Positions 46,436 through 58,974 of a stretch of 64,000 nt of DNA are shown here, one piece after another. Under the pieces are notes generated by a model that worked only from the letters and a program-made list of their open reading frames with translations, ran no database searches and had not been told where the DNA came from. The translations under genes and the position numbers were made by a program. Source of the DNA: Nemertoderma westbladi (taxonomy: Eukaryota; Xenacoelomorpha; Nemertodermatida; Nemertodermatidae); the NCBI GenBank assembly GCA_032718475.1, contig JAUCBJ010002315.1, forward strand, positions 1 to 64,000, written 5' to 3'. The first letter of the stretch is position 1. Each line of letters opens with the position of its first letter.

Positions 46436-47880
46436 ATAGTTTGGGTAGCAGCGGTACGTGTTTGGGTTACAGTGCTATAGTTTGGGTTACAGTGCTATAG
46501 TTTGGGTTGTAGTGGTGTGTGTTTGGGTTACAGTGCTATAGTTTGGGTTACAGTGCTATAGTTTGGGTTGTAGTGGTGTGTCTTTGGGTTACAGTGCTAT
46601 AGTTTGGGTTACAGTGCTATAGTTTGGGTTACAGTGCTGTAGTTTGGGTTACAGTGCTATAGTTTGGGTTGTAGTGGTGTGTGTTTGGGTTACAGTGCTA
46701 TAGTTTGGGTTACAGTGCTATAGTTTGGGTTACAGTGCTGTAGTTTGGGTTACAGTGCTATAGTTTGGGTTACAGTGCTATAGTTTGGGTTACAGTGCTA
46801 TAGTTTGGGTTACAGTGCTGTAGTTTGGGTTACAGTGCTATAGTTTGGGTTGTAGTGGTGTGTGTTTGGGTTACAGTGCTATAGTTTGGGTTACAGTGCT
46901 ATAGTTTGGGTAGCAGCGGTACGTGTTTGGGTTACAGTGCTATAGTTTGGGTTACAGTGCTATAGTTTGGGTTACAGTGCTGTAGTTTGGGTTACAGTGC
47001 TATAGTTTGGGTTGTAGTGGTGTGTGTTTGGGTTACAGTGCTATAGTTTGGGTTACAGTGCTATATGTTGGGTTACAGTGCTATAGTTTGGGTTACAGTG
47101 CTATAGTTTGGGTTGTAGTGGTGTGTGTTTGGGTTACAGTGCTATAGTTTGGGTTACAGTGCTATAGTTTGGGTTACAGTGCTATAGTTTGGGTTACAGT
47201 GCTGTAGTTTGGGTTACAGTGCTATAGTTTGGGTTGTAGTGGTGTGTGTTTGGGTTACAGTGCTATAGTTTGGGTTGTAGTGGTGTGTGTTTGGGTTACA
47301 GTGCTATAGTTTGGGTTGTAGTGGTGTGTGTTTGGGTTACAGTGCTATAGTTTGGGTTACAGTGCTATAGTTTGGGTTACAGTGCTATAGTTTGGGTTAC
47401 AGTGCTATAGTTTGGGTTACAGTGCTATAGTTTGGGTTACAGTGCTATAGTTTGGGTTACAGTGCTATAGTTTGGGTAGCAGCGGTACGTGTTTGGGTTA
47501 CAGTGCTATAGTTTGGGTAGCAGCGGTACGTGTTTGGGTTACAGTGCTATAGTTTGGGTTGTAGTGGTGTGTGTTTGGGTTACAGTGCTATAGTTTGGGT
47601 TACAGTGCTATAGTTTGGGTTACAGTGCTATAGTTTGGGTTACAGTGCTGTAGTTTGGGTTACAGTGCTATAGTTTGGGTTGTAGTGGTGTGTGTTTGGG
47701 TTACAGTGCTATAGTTTGGGTTACAGTGCTATAGTTTGGGTTACAGTGCTATAGTTTGGGTTACAGTGCTATAGTTTGGGTTACAGTGCTATAGTTTGGG
47801 TTACAGTGCTATAGTTTGGGTAGCAGCGGTACGTGTTTGGGTTACAGTGCTATAGTTTGGGTAGCAGCGGTACGTGTTTG

Positions 47881-50033
47881 GGTTACAGTGCTGTAGTTTG
47901 GGTTACAGTGCTATAGTTTGGGTTGTAGTGGTGTGTGTTTGGGTTACAGTGCTATAGTTTGGGTTACAGTGCTATAGTTTGGGTTACAGTGCTATAGTTT
48001 GGGTTACAGTGCTGTAGTTTGGGTTACAGTGCTATAGTTTGGGTTGTAGTGGTGTGTGTTTGGGTTACAGTGCTATAGTTTGGGTTACAGTGCTATAGTT
48101 TGGGTTACAGTGCTATAGTTTGGGTTACAGTGCTATAGTTTGGGTAGCAGCGGTACGTGTTTGGGTTACAGTGCTATAGTTTGGGTAGCAGCGGTACGTG
48201 TTTGGGTTACAGTGCTATAGTTTGGGTTACAGTGCTATAGTTTGGGTTACAGTGCTATAGTTTGGGTTACAGTGCTATAGTTTGGGTTGTAGTGGTGTGT
48301 GTTTGGGTTACAGTGCTATAGTTTGGGTTACAGTGCTATAGTTTGGGTTGTAGTGGTGTGTGTTTGGGTTACAGTGCTATAGTTTGGGTTGTAGTGGTGT
48401 GTGTTTGGGTTACAGTGCTATAGTTTGGGTTACAGTGCTATAGTTTGGGTTACAGTGCTATAGTTTGGGTTACAGTGCTATAGTTTGGGTTACAGTGCTA
48501 TAGTTTGGGTTACAGTGCTATAGTTTGGGTAGCAGCGGTACGTGTTTGGGTTACAGTGCTATAGTTTGGGTAGCAGCGGTACGTGTTTGGGTTACAGTGC
48601 TATAGTTTGGGTTACAGTGCTATAGTTTGGGTTACAGTGCTATAGTTTGGGTTACAGTGCTATAGTTTGGGTTGTAGTGGTGTGTGTTTGGGTTACAGTG
48701 CTATAGTTTGGGTTGTAGTGGTGTGTGTTTGGGTTACAGTGCTATAGTTTGGGTTACAGTGCTATAGTTTGGGTTACAGTGCTATAGTTTGGGTTACAGT
48801 GCTATAGTTTGGGTTACAGTGCTATAGTTTGGGTTACAGTGCTATAGTTTGGGTTACAGTGCTATAGTTTGGGTTACAGTGCTATAGTTTGGGTAGCAGC
48901 GGTACGTGTTTGGGTTACAGTGCTATAGTTTGGGTAGCAGCGGTACGTGTTTGGGTTACAGTGCTGTAGTTTGGGTTACAGTGCTATAGTTTGGGTTGTA
49001 GTGGTGTGTGTTTGGGTTACAGTGCTATAGTTTGGGTTACAGTGCTATAGTTTGGGTTACAGTGCTATAGTTTGGGTTACAGTGCTGTAGTTTGGGTTAC
49101 AGTGCTATAGTTTGGGTTGTAGTGGTGTGTGTTTGGGTTACAGTGCTATAGTTTGGGTTACAGTGCTATAGTTTGGGTTACAGTGCTATAGTTTGGGTTA
49201 CAGTGCTATAGTTTGGGTAGCAGCGGTACGTGTTTGGGTTACAGTGCTATAGTTTGGGTAGCAGCGGTACGTGTTTGGGTTACAGTGCTATAGTTTGGGT
49301 TACAGTGCTATAGTTTGGGTTACAGTGCTATAGTTTGGGTTACAGTGCTATAGTTTGGGTTGTAGTGGTGTGTGTTTGGGTTACAGTGCTATAGTTTGGG
49401 TTACAGTGCTATAGTTTGGGTTGTAGTGGTGTGTGTTTGGGTTACAGTGCTATAGTTTGGGTTGTAGTGGTGTGTGTTTGGGTTACAGTGCTATAGTTTG
49501 GGTTACAGTGCTATAGTTTGGGTTACAGTGCTATAGTTTGGGTTACAGTGCTATAGTTTGGGTTACAGTGCTATAGTTTGGGTTACAGTGCTATAGTTTG
49601 GGTAGCAGCGGTACGTGTTTGGGTTACAGTGCTATAGTTTGGGTAGCAGCGGTACGTGTTTGGGTTACAGTGCTATAGTTTGGGTTACAGTGCTATAGTT
49701 TGGGTTACAGTGCTATAGTTTGGGTTACAGTGCTATAGTTTGGGTTGTAGTGGTGTGTGTTTGGGTTACAGTGCTATAGTTTGGGTTACAGTGCTATAGT
49801 TTGGGTTGTAGTGGTGTGTGTTTGGGTTACAGTGCTATAGTTTGGGTTGTAGTGGTGTGTGTTTGGGTTACAGTGCTATAGTTTGGGTTACAGTGCTATA
49901 GTTTGGGTTACAGTGCTATAGTTTGGGTTGTAGTGGTGTGTGTTTGTGTTACAGTGCTATAGTTTGGGTTACAGTGCTATAGTTTGGGTTGTAGTGGTGT
50001 GTGTTTGGGTTACAGTGCTATAGTTTGGGTTGT
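47881..50033 (+). repeat. 1,073-bp higher-order repeat within the satellite
   Basis: CTGTAG variants at 47891 and 48012 recur at 48964 and 49085, and the B-type unit at 48527 recurs at 49600. All are displaced by exactly 1,073 bp, so about 1.07 kb is duplicated in tandem with the internal order of A, B and C units kept. Confidence 0.8.
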
Positions 50034-53000
50034 AGTGGTGTGTGTTTGGGTTACAGTGCTATAGTTTGGGTTGTAGTGGTGTGTGTTTGGGTTACAGTGC
50101 TATAGTTCGGGTTACAGTGCTATAGTTTGGGTTACAGTGCTATAGTTTGGGTTACAGTGCTATAGTTTGGGTTACAGTGCTATAGTTTGGGTTACAGTGC
50201 TATAGTTTGGGTTACAGTGCTATAGTTTGGGTTACAGTGCTATAGTTTGGGTAGCAGCGGTACGTGTTTGGGTTACAGTGCTATAGTTTGGGTAGCAGCG
50301 GTACGTGTTTGGGTTACAGTGCTATAGTTTGGGTTGTAGTGGTGTGTGTTTGGGTTACAGTGCTATAGTTTGGGTTACAGTGCTATAGTTTGGGTTGTAG
50401 TGGTGTGTGTTTGGGTTACAGTGCTATAGTTTGGGTTACAGTGCTATAGTTTGGGTAGCAGCGGTACGTGTTTGGGTTACAGTGCTATAGTTTGGGTAGC
50501 AGCGGTACGTGTTTGGGTTACAGTCCTATAGTTTGGGTTGTAGTGGTGTGTGTTTGGGTTACAGTGCTATAGTTTGGGTTACAGTGCTATAGTTTGGGTT
50601 GTAGTGGTGTGTCTTTGGGTTACAGTGCTATCGTTTGGGTTACAGTGCTATAGTTTGGGTTATAGTGCTATAGTTTGGGTTGTAGTGGTGTGTGTTTGGG
50701 TTACAGTGCTATAGTTTGGGTTACAGTGGTGTGTGTTTGGGTTACAGTGCTATAGTTTGGGTTACAGTGCTATAGTTTGGGTTGTAGTGGTGTGTGTTTG
50801 GGTTACAGTGCTATAGTTTGGGTTACAGTGCTATAGTTTGGGTTGTAGTGGTGTGTGTTTGGGTTACAGTGCTATAGTTTGGGTTACAGTGCTATAGTTT
50901 GGGTTGTAGTGGTGTGTCTTTGGGTTACAGTGCTATCGTTTGGGTTACAGTGCTATAGTTTGGGTTACAGTGCTATAGTTTGGGTTACAGTGCTATAGTT
51001 TGGGTTGTAGTGGTGTGTGTTTGGGTTACAGTGCTATAGTTTGGGTTACAGTGGTGTGTGTTTGGGTTACAGTGCTATAGTTTGGGTTACAGTGCTATAG
51101 TTTGGGTTGTAGTGGTGTGTGTTTGGGTTACAGTGCTATAGTTTGGGTTACAGTGCTATAGTTTGGGTTACAGTGCTATAGTTTGGGTTACAGTGCTATA
51201 GTTTGGGTTGTAGTGGTGTGTGTTTGGGTTACAGTGCTATAGTTTGGGTTACAGTGCTATAGTTTGGGTTGTAGTGGTGTGTGTTTGGGTTACAGTGCTA
51301 TAGTTTGGGTTACAGTGCTATAGTTTGGGTAGCAGCGGTACGTGTATGGGATACAGTGCTATAGTTTGGGTTACAGTGCTATAGTTTGGGTTACAGTGCT
51401 ATAGTTTGGGTTGTAGTGGTGTGTGTTTGGGTTACAGTGCTATAGTTTGGGTTACAGTGCTATAGTTTGGGTTGTAGTGGTGTGTGTTTGGGTTACAGTG
51501 CTATAGTTTGGGTTACAGTGCTATATGTTGGGTTACAGTGCTATAGTTTGGGTTGTAGTGGTGTGTGTTTGGGTTACAGTGCTATAGTTTGGGTTGTAGT
51601 GGTGTGTGTTTGGGTTACAGTGCTATAGTTTGGGTTGTAGTGGTGTGTGTTTGGGTTACAGTGCTATAGTTTGGGTTACAGTGCTATAGTTTGGGTTGTA
51701 GTGGTGTGTGTTTGGGTTACAGTGCTATAGTTTGGGTTGTAGTGGTGTGTGTTTGGGTTACAGTGCTATAGTTTGGGTTGTAGTGGTGTGTGTTTGGGTT
51801 ACAGTGCTATAGTTTGGGTTGTAGTGCTATAGTTTGGGTTACAGTGCTATAGTTTGGGTTGTAGTGGTGTGTGTTTGGGTTACAGTGCTATAGTTTGGGT
51901 TACAGTGCTATAGTTTGGGTAGCAGCGGTACGTGTATGGGTTACAGTGCTATAGTTTGGGTTACAGTACTATAGTTTGGGTTACAGTGCTATAGTTTGGG
52001 TTACAGTGCTATAGTTTGGGTAGCAGCGGTACGTGTTTGGGTTACAGTGCTATAATTTGGGTTACAGTGCTATAGTTTGGGATACAGTGCTATAGTTTGG
52101 GTTGTAGTGGTGTGTGTTTGGGTTACAGTGCTATAGTTTGGGTTACAGTGCTATAGTTTGGGTTACAGTGCTATAGTTTGGGTTACAGTGCTATAGTTTG
52201 GGTTGTAGTGGTGTGTGTTTGGGTTACAGTGCTATAGTTTGGGTTACAGTGCTATAGTTTGGGTTACAGTGGTGTGTGTTTGGGTTACAGTGCTATAGTT
52301 TGGGTTACAGTGCTATAGTTTGGGTTACAGTGGTGTGTGTTTGGGTTACAGTGCTATAGTTTGGGTTACAGTGGTGTGTGTATGGGATACAGTGCTATAG
52401 TTTGGGTTGTAGTGGTGTGTGTTTGGGTTACAGTGCTATAGTTTGGGTTACAGTGGTGTGTGTTTGGGTTACAGTGCTATAGTTTGGGTTACAGTGCTAT
52501 AGTTTGGGTTACAGTGCTATAGTTTGGGTTGTAGTGGTGTGTGTTTGGGTTACAGTGCTATAGTTTGGGTTACAGTGGTGTGTGTTTGGGTTACAGTGCT
52601 ATAGTTTGGGTTACAGTGCTATAGTTTGGGTTACAGTGCTATAGTTTGGGTAGCAGCGGTACGTGTTTGGGTTACAGTGCTATAGTTTGGGTTGTAGTGG
52701 TGTGTGTTTGGGTTACAGTGCTATAGTTTGGGTTGTAGTGGTGTGTGTTTGGGTTACAGTGCTATAGTTTGGGTTACAGTGGTGTGTGTTTGGGTTACAG
52801 TGCTATAGTTTGGGTTACAGTGCTATAGTTTGGGTTACAGTGCTATAGTTTGGGTTACAGTGCTATAGTTTGGGTTACAGTGCTATAGTTTGGGTAGCAG
52901 CGGTACGTGTTTGGGTTACAGTGCTATAGTTTGGGTTGTAGTGGTGTGTGTTTGGGTTACAGTGCTATAGTTTGGGTTGTAGTGGTGTGTGTTTGGGTTA

Positions 53001-56000
53001 CAGTGCTATAGTTTGGGTTACAGTGGTGTGTGTTTGGGTTACAGTGCTATAGTTTGGGTTACAGTGCTATAGTTTGGGTTACAGTGCTATAGTTTGGGTT
53101 GTAGTGGTGTGTGTTTGGGTTACAGTGCTATAGTTTGGGTTACAGTGCTATAGTTTGGGTTACAGTGCTATAGTTTGGGTTACAGTGCTATAGTTTGGGT
53201 TGTAGTGGTGTGTGTTTGGGTTACAGTGCTATAGTTTGGGTTACAGTGCTATAGTTTGGGTTACAGTGCTATAGTTTGGGTAGCAGCGGTACGTGTTTGG
53301 GTTACAGTGCTATAGTTTGGGTAGCAGCGGTACGTGTTTGGGTTACAGTGCTATAGTTTGGGTTGTAGTGGTGTGTGTTTGGGTTACAGTGCTATAGTTT
53401 GGGTTACAGTGCTATAGTTTGGGTTGTAGTGGTGTGTGTTTGGGTTACAGTGCTATAGTTTGGGTTACAGTGCTATAGTTTGGGTTACAGTGCTATAGTT
53501 TGGGTTGTAGTGGTGTGTGTTTGGGTTACAGTGCTATAGTTTGGGTTACAGTGGTGTGTGTTTGGGTTACAGTGCTATAGTTTGGGTTACAGTGCTATAG
53601 TTTGGGTTGTAGTGGTGTGTGTTTGGGTTACAGTGCTATAGTTTGGGTTACAGTGCTATAGTTTGGGTTACAGTGCTATAGTTTGGGTTACAGTGCTATA
53701 GTTTGGGTTGTAGTGGTGTGTGTTTGGGTTACAGTGCTATAGTTTGGGTTACAGTGCTATAGTTTGGGTTACAGTGCTATAGTTTGGGTTGTAGTGGTGT
53801 GTGTTTGGGTTACAGTGCTATAGTTTGGGTTACAGTGCTATAGTTTGGGTTACAGTGCTATAGTTTGGGTTGTAGTGGTGTGTGTTTGGGTTACAGTGCT
53901 ATAGTTTGGGTTACAGTGGTGTGTGTTTGGGTTACAGTGCTATAGTTTGGGTTACAGTGCTATAGTTTGGGTTGTAGTGGTGTGTGTTTGGGTTACAGTG
54001 CTATAGTTTGGGTTACAGTGCTATAGTTTGGGTTACAGTGCTATAGTTTGGGTTACAGTGCTATAGTTTGGGTTACAGTGCTATAGTTTGGGTTACAGTG
54101 CTATAGTTTGGGTTACAGTGCTATAGTTTGGGTTACAGTGCTATAGTTTGGGTTACAGTTCTATAGTTTGGGTTGTAGTGGTGTGTGTTTGGGTTACAGT
54201 GCTATAGTTTGGGTTACAGTGCTATAGTTTGGGTTACAGTGCTATAGTTTGGGTTACAGTGCTATAGTTTGGGTTGTAGTGGTGTGTGTTTGGGTTACAG
54301 TGCTATAGTTTGGGTTACAGTGGTGTGTGTTTGGGTTACAGTGCTATAGTTTGGGTTACAGTGCTATAGTTTGGGTTGTAGTGGTGTGTGTTTGGGTTAC
54401 AGTGCTATAGTTTGGGTTACAGTGCTATAGTTTGGGTTACAGTGCTATAGTTTGGGTTACAGTGCTATAGTTTGGGTTGTAGTGGTGTGTGTTTGGGTTA
54501 CAGTGCTATAGTTTGGGTTACAGTGCTATAGTTTGGGTTGTAGTGGTGTGTGTTTGGGTTACAGTGCTATAGTTTGGGTTACAGTGCTATAGTTTGGGTA
54601 GCAGCGGTACGTGTATGGGATACAGTGCTATAGTTTGGGTAGCAGCGGTACGTGTTTGGGTTACAGTGCTATAGTTTGGGTTACAGTGCTATAGTTTGGG
54701 ATACAGTGCTATAGTTTGGGTTGTAGTGGTGTGTCTTTGGGTTACAGTGCTATAGTTTGGGTTACAGTGCTATAGTTTGGGTTACAGTGCTATAGTTTGG
54801 GTTACAGTGCTATAGTTTGGGTTACAGTGCTATAGTTTGGGTTACAGTGCTATAGTTTGGGTTACAGTGCTATAGTTTGGGTTACAGTGCTGTAGTTTGG
54901 GTTACAGTGCTATAGTTTGGGTTGTAGTGGTGTGTGTTTGGGTTACAGTGCTATAGTTTGGGTTACAGTGGTGTGTGTTTGGGTTACAGTGCTATAGTTT
55001 GGGTTACAGTGCTATAGTTTGGGTTGTAGTGGTGTGTGTTTGGGTTACAGTGCTATAGTTTGGGTTACAGTGCTATAGTTTGGGTTACAGTGCTATAGTT
55101 TGGGTTACAGTGCTATAGTTTGGGTAGCAGCGGTACGTGTTTGGGTTACAGTGCTATAGTTTGGGTTGTAGTGGTGTGTCTTTGGGTTACAGTGCTATAG
55201 TTTGGGTTACAGTGCTATAGTTTGGGTTACAGTGCTATAGTTTGGGTTACAGTGGTGTGTGTTTGGGTTACAGTGCTATAGTTTGGGTTACAGTGCTATA
55301 GTTTGGGTTACAGTGGTGTGTGTTTGGGTTACAGTGCTATAGTTTGGGTTACAGTGCTATAGTTTGGGTTACAGTGCTATAGTTTGGGTTGTAGTGGTGT
55401 GTGTTTGGGTTACAGTGCTATAGTTTGGGTTACAGTGCTATAGTTTGGGTTACAGTGCTATAGTTTGGGTTACAGTGCTATAGTTTGGGTTGTAGTGGTG
55501 TGTGTTTGGGTTACAGTGCTATAGTTTGGGTTACAGTGCTATAGTTTGGGTTACAGTGCTATAGTTTGGGTTGTAGTGGTGTGTGTTTGGGTTACAGTGC
55601 TATAGTTTGGGTTACAGTGCTATAGTTTGGGTTACAGTGCTATAGTTTGGGTTACAGTGCTATAGTTTGGGTTACAGTGCTATAGTTTGGGTTGTAGTGG
55701 TGTGTGTTTGGGTTACAGTGCTATAGTTTGGGTTACAGTGCTATAGTTTGGGTTACAGTGCTATAGTTTTGGTTACAGTTCTATAGTTTGGGTTGTAGTG
55801 GTGTGTGTTTGGGTTACAGTTCTATAGTTTGGGTTGTAGTGGTGTGTGTTTGGGTTACAGTGCTATAGTTTGGGTTACAGTGCTATAGTTTGGGTTACAG
55901 TGCTATAGTTTGGGTAGCAGCGGTACGTGTTTGGGTTACAGTGCTATAGTTTGGGTTAGCAGCGGTACGTGTTTGGGTTACAGTGCTATAGTTTGGGTAG

Positions 56001-58974
56001 CAGCGGTACGTGTTTGGGTTACAGTGCTATAGTTTGGGTAGCAGCGGTACGTGTTTGGGTTACAGTGCTATAGTTTGGGTTACAGTGCTATAGTTTGGGT
56101 TACAGTGCTATAGTTTGGGTTGTAGTGCTATAGTTTGGGTTACAGTGCTATAGTTTGGGTAGCAGCGGTACGTGTTTGGGTTACAGTGCTATAGTTTGGG
56201 TTACAGTGCTATAGTTTGGGTAGCAGCGGTACGTGTTTGGGTTACAGTGCTATAGTTTGGGTAGCAGCGGTACGTGTATGGGATACAGTGCTATAGTTTG
56301 GGTTGTAGTGGTGTGTGTTTGGGTTACAGTGCTATAGTTTGGGTTACAGTGCTATAGTTTGGGTTACAGTGCTATAGTTTGGGTAGCAGCGGTACGTGTA
56401 TGGGATACAGTGCTATAGTTTGGGTTGTAGTGGTGTGTCTTTGGGTTACAGTGCTATAGTTTGGGTTACAGTGCTATAGTTTGGGTTACAGTGCTATAGT
56501 TTGGGTAGCAGCGGTACGTGTTTGGGTTACAGTGCTATAGTTTGGGTTACAGTGCTATAGTTTGGGTAGCAGCGGTACGTGTTTGGGTTACAGTGCTATA
56601 GTTTGGGTTACAGTGCTATAGTTTGGGTAGCAGCGGTACGTGTTTGGGTTACAGTGCTATAGTTTGGGTTACAGTGCTATAGTTTGGGTAGCAGCGGTAC
56701 GTGTTTGGGTTACAGTGCTATAGTTTGGGTTACAGTGCTATAGTTTGGGTAGCAGCGGTACGTGTTTGGGTTACAGTGCTATAGTTTGGGTTACAGTGCT
56801 ATAGTTTGGGTTGTAGTGGTGTGTGTTTGGGTTACAGTGCTATAGTTTGGGTTACAGTGCTATAGTTTGGGTTACAGTGCTATAGTTTGGGTTGTAGTGG
56901 TGTGTGTTTGGAATACAGTGCTATAGTTTGGGTTGTAGTGGTGTGTGTTTGGGTTACAGTGCTATAGTTTGGGTTGTAGTGGTACGTGTTTGGGTTACAG
57001 TGCTATAGTTTGGGTTACAGTGCTATAGTTTGGGTAGCAGCGGTACGTGTTTGGGTTACAGTGCTATAGTTTGGGTTGTAGTGGTGTGTGTTTGGGTTAC
57101 AGTGCTATAGTTTGGCTTACAGTGCTATAGTTTGGGTTACAGTGCTATAGTTTGGGTTACAGTGCTATAGTTTGGGTTACAGTGCTATAGTTTGGGTTAC
57201 AGTGCTATAGTTTGGGTTACAGAGCTATAGTTTGGGTAGCAGCGGTACGTGTTTGGGTTACAGTGCTATAGTTTGGGTTGTAGTGGTGTGTGTTTGGGTT
57301 ACAGTGCTATAGTTTGGCTTACAGTGCTATAGTTTGGGTTACAGTGCTATAGTTTGGGTTACAGTGCTATAGTTTGGGTTACAGTGCTATAGTTTGGGTT
57401 GTAGTGGTGTGTCTTTGGGTTACAGTACTATAGTTTGGGTTACAGTGCTATAGTTTGGGTAGCAGCGGTACGTGTTTGGGTTACAGTGCTATAGTTTGGG
57501 TTGTAGTGGTGTGTGTTTGGGTTACAGTGCTATAGTTTGGGTTACAGTGCTATAGTTTGGGTTACAGTGCTATAGTTTGGGTAGCAGCGGTACGTGTTTG
57601 GGTTACAGTGCTATAGTTTGGGTTGTAGTGGTGTGTGTTTGGGTTACAGTGCTATAGTTTGGGTTACAGTGCTATAGTTTGGGTTACAGTGCTATAGTTT
57701 GGGTTGTAGTGGTGTGTGTTTGGGTTACAGTGCTATAGTTTGGGTTACAGTGCTATAGTTTGGGTTACAGTGCTATAGTTTGGGTTACAGTGCTATAGTT
57801 TGGGTTACAGTGCTATAGTTTGGGTTGTAGTGGTGTGTCTTTGTGTTACAGTACTATAGTTTGGGTTACAGTGCTATAGTTTGGGTAGCAGCGGTACGTG
57901 TTTGGGTTACAGTGCTATAGTTTGGGTTGTAGTGGTGTGTGTTTGGGTTACAGTGCTATAGTTTGGGTTACAGTGCTATAGTTTGGGTTACAGTGCTATA
58001 GTTTGGGTAGCAGCGGTACGTGTTTGGGTTACAGTGCTATAGTTTGGGTTACAGTGCTATAGTTTGGGTAGCAGCGGTACGTGTTTGGGTTACAGTGCTA
58101 TAATTTGGGTTACAGTGCTATAGTTTGGGTTACAGTGCTATAGTTTGGGTTGTAGTGGTGTGTCTTTGGGTTACAGTGCTATAGTTTGGGTTACAGTGCT
58201 GTAGTTTGGGTTACAGTGCTATAGTTTGGGTTGTAGTGGTGTGTCTTTGGGTTACAGTGCTATAGTTTGGGTTACAGTGCTATAGTTTGGGTTACAGTGC
58301 TATAGTTTGGGTTACAGTGCTATAGTTTGGGTTGTAGTGGTGTGTCTTTGGGTTACAGTGCTATAGTTTGGGTTACAGTGCTATAGTTTGGGTTACAGTG
58401 CTATAGTTTGGGTTACAGTGCTATAGTTTGGGTAGCAGCGGTACGTGTTTGGGTTACAGTGCTATAGTTTGGGTTACAGTGCTATAGTTTGGGTTACAGT
58501 GCTATAGTTTGGGTTGTAGTGGTGTGTGTTTGGGTTACAGTGCTATAGTTTGGGTTACAGTGCTGTAGTTTGGGTAGCAGCGGTACGTGTTTGGGTTACA
58601 GTGCTATAGTTTGGGTTACAGTGCTATAGTTTGGGTAGCAGCGGTACGTGTTTGGGTTACAGTGCTATAGTTTGGGTTACAGTGCTATAGTTTGGGTTAC
58701 AGTGCTATAGTTTGGGTTGTAGTGGTGTGTGTTTGGGTTACAGTGCTATAGTTTGGGTTACAGTGCTATAGTTTGGGTTACAGTGCTATAGTTTGGGTTA
58801 CAGTGCTATAGTTTGGGTTGTAGTGGTGTGTCTTTGGGTTACAGTGCTATAGTTTGGGTTGTAGTGGTGTTTGTTTGGGTTACAGTGCTATAGTTTGGGT
58901 TACAGTGCTATAGTTTGGGTTACAGTGCTATAGTTTGGGTTACAGTGCTATAGTTTGGGTTACAGTGCTATAGT

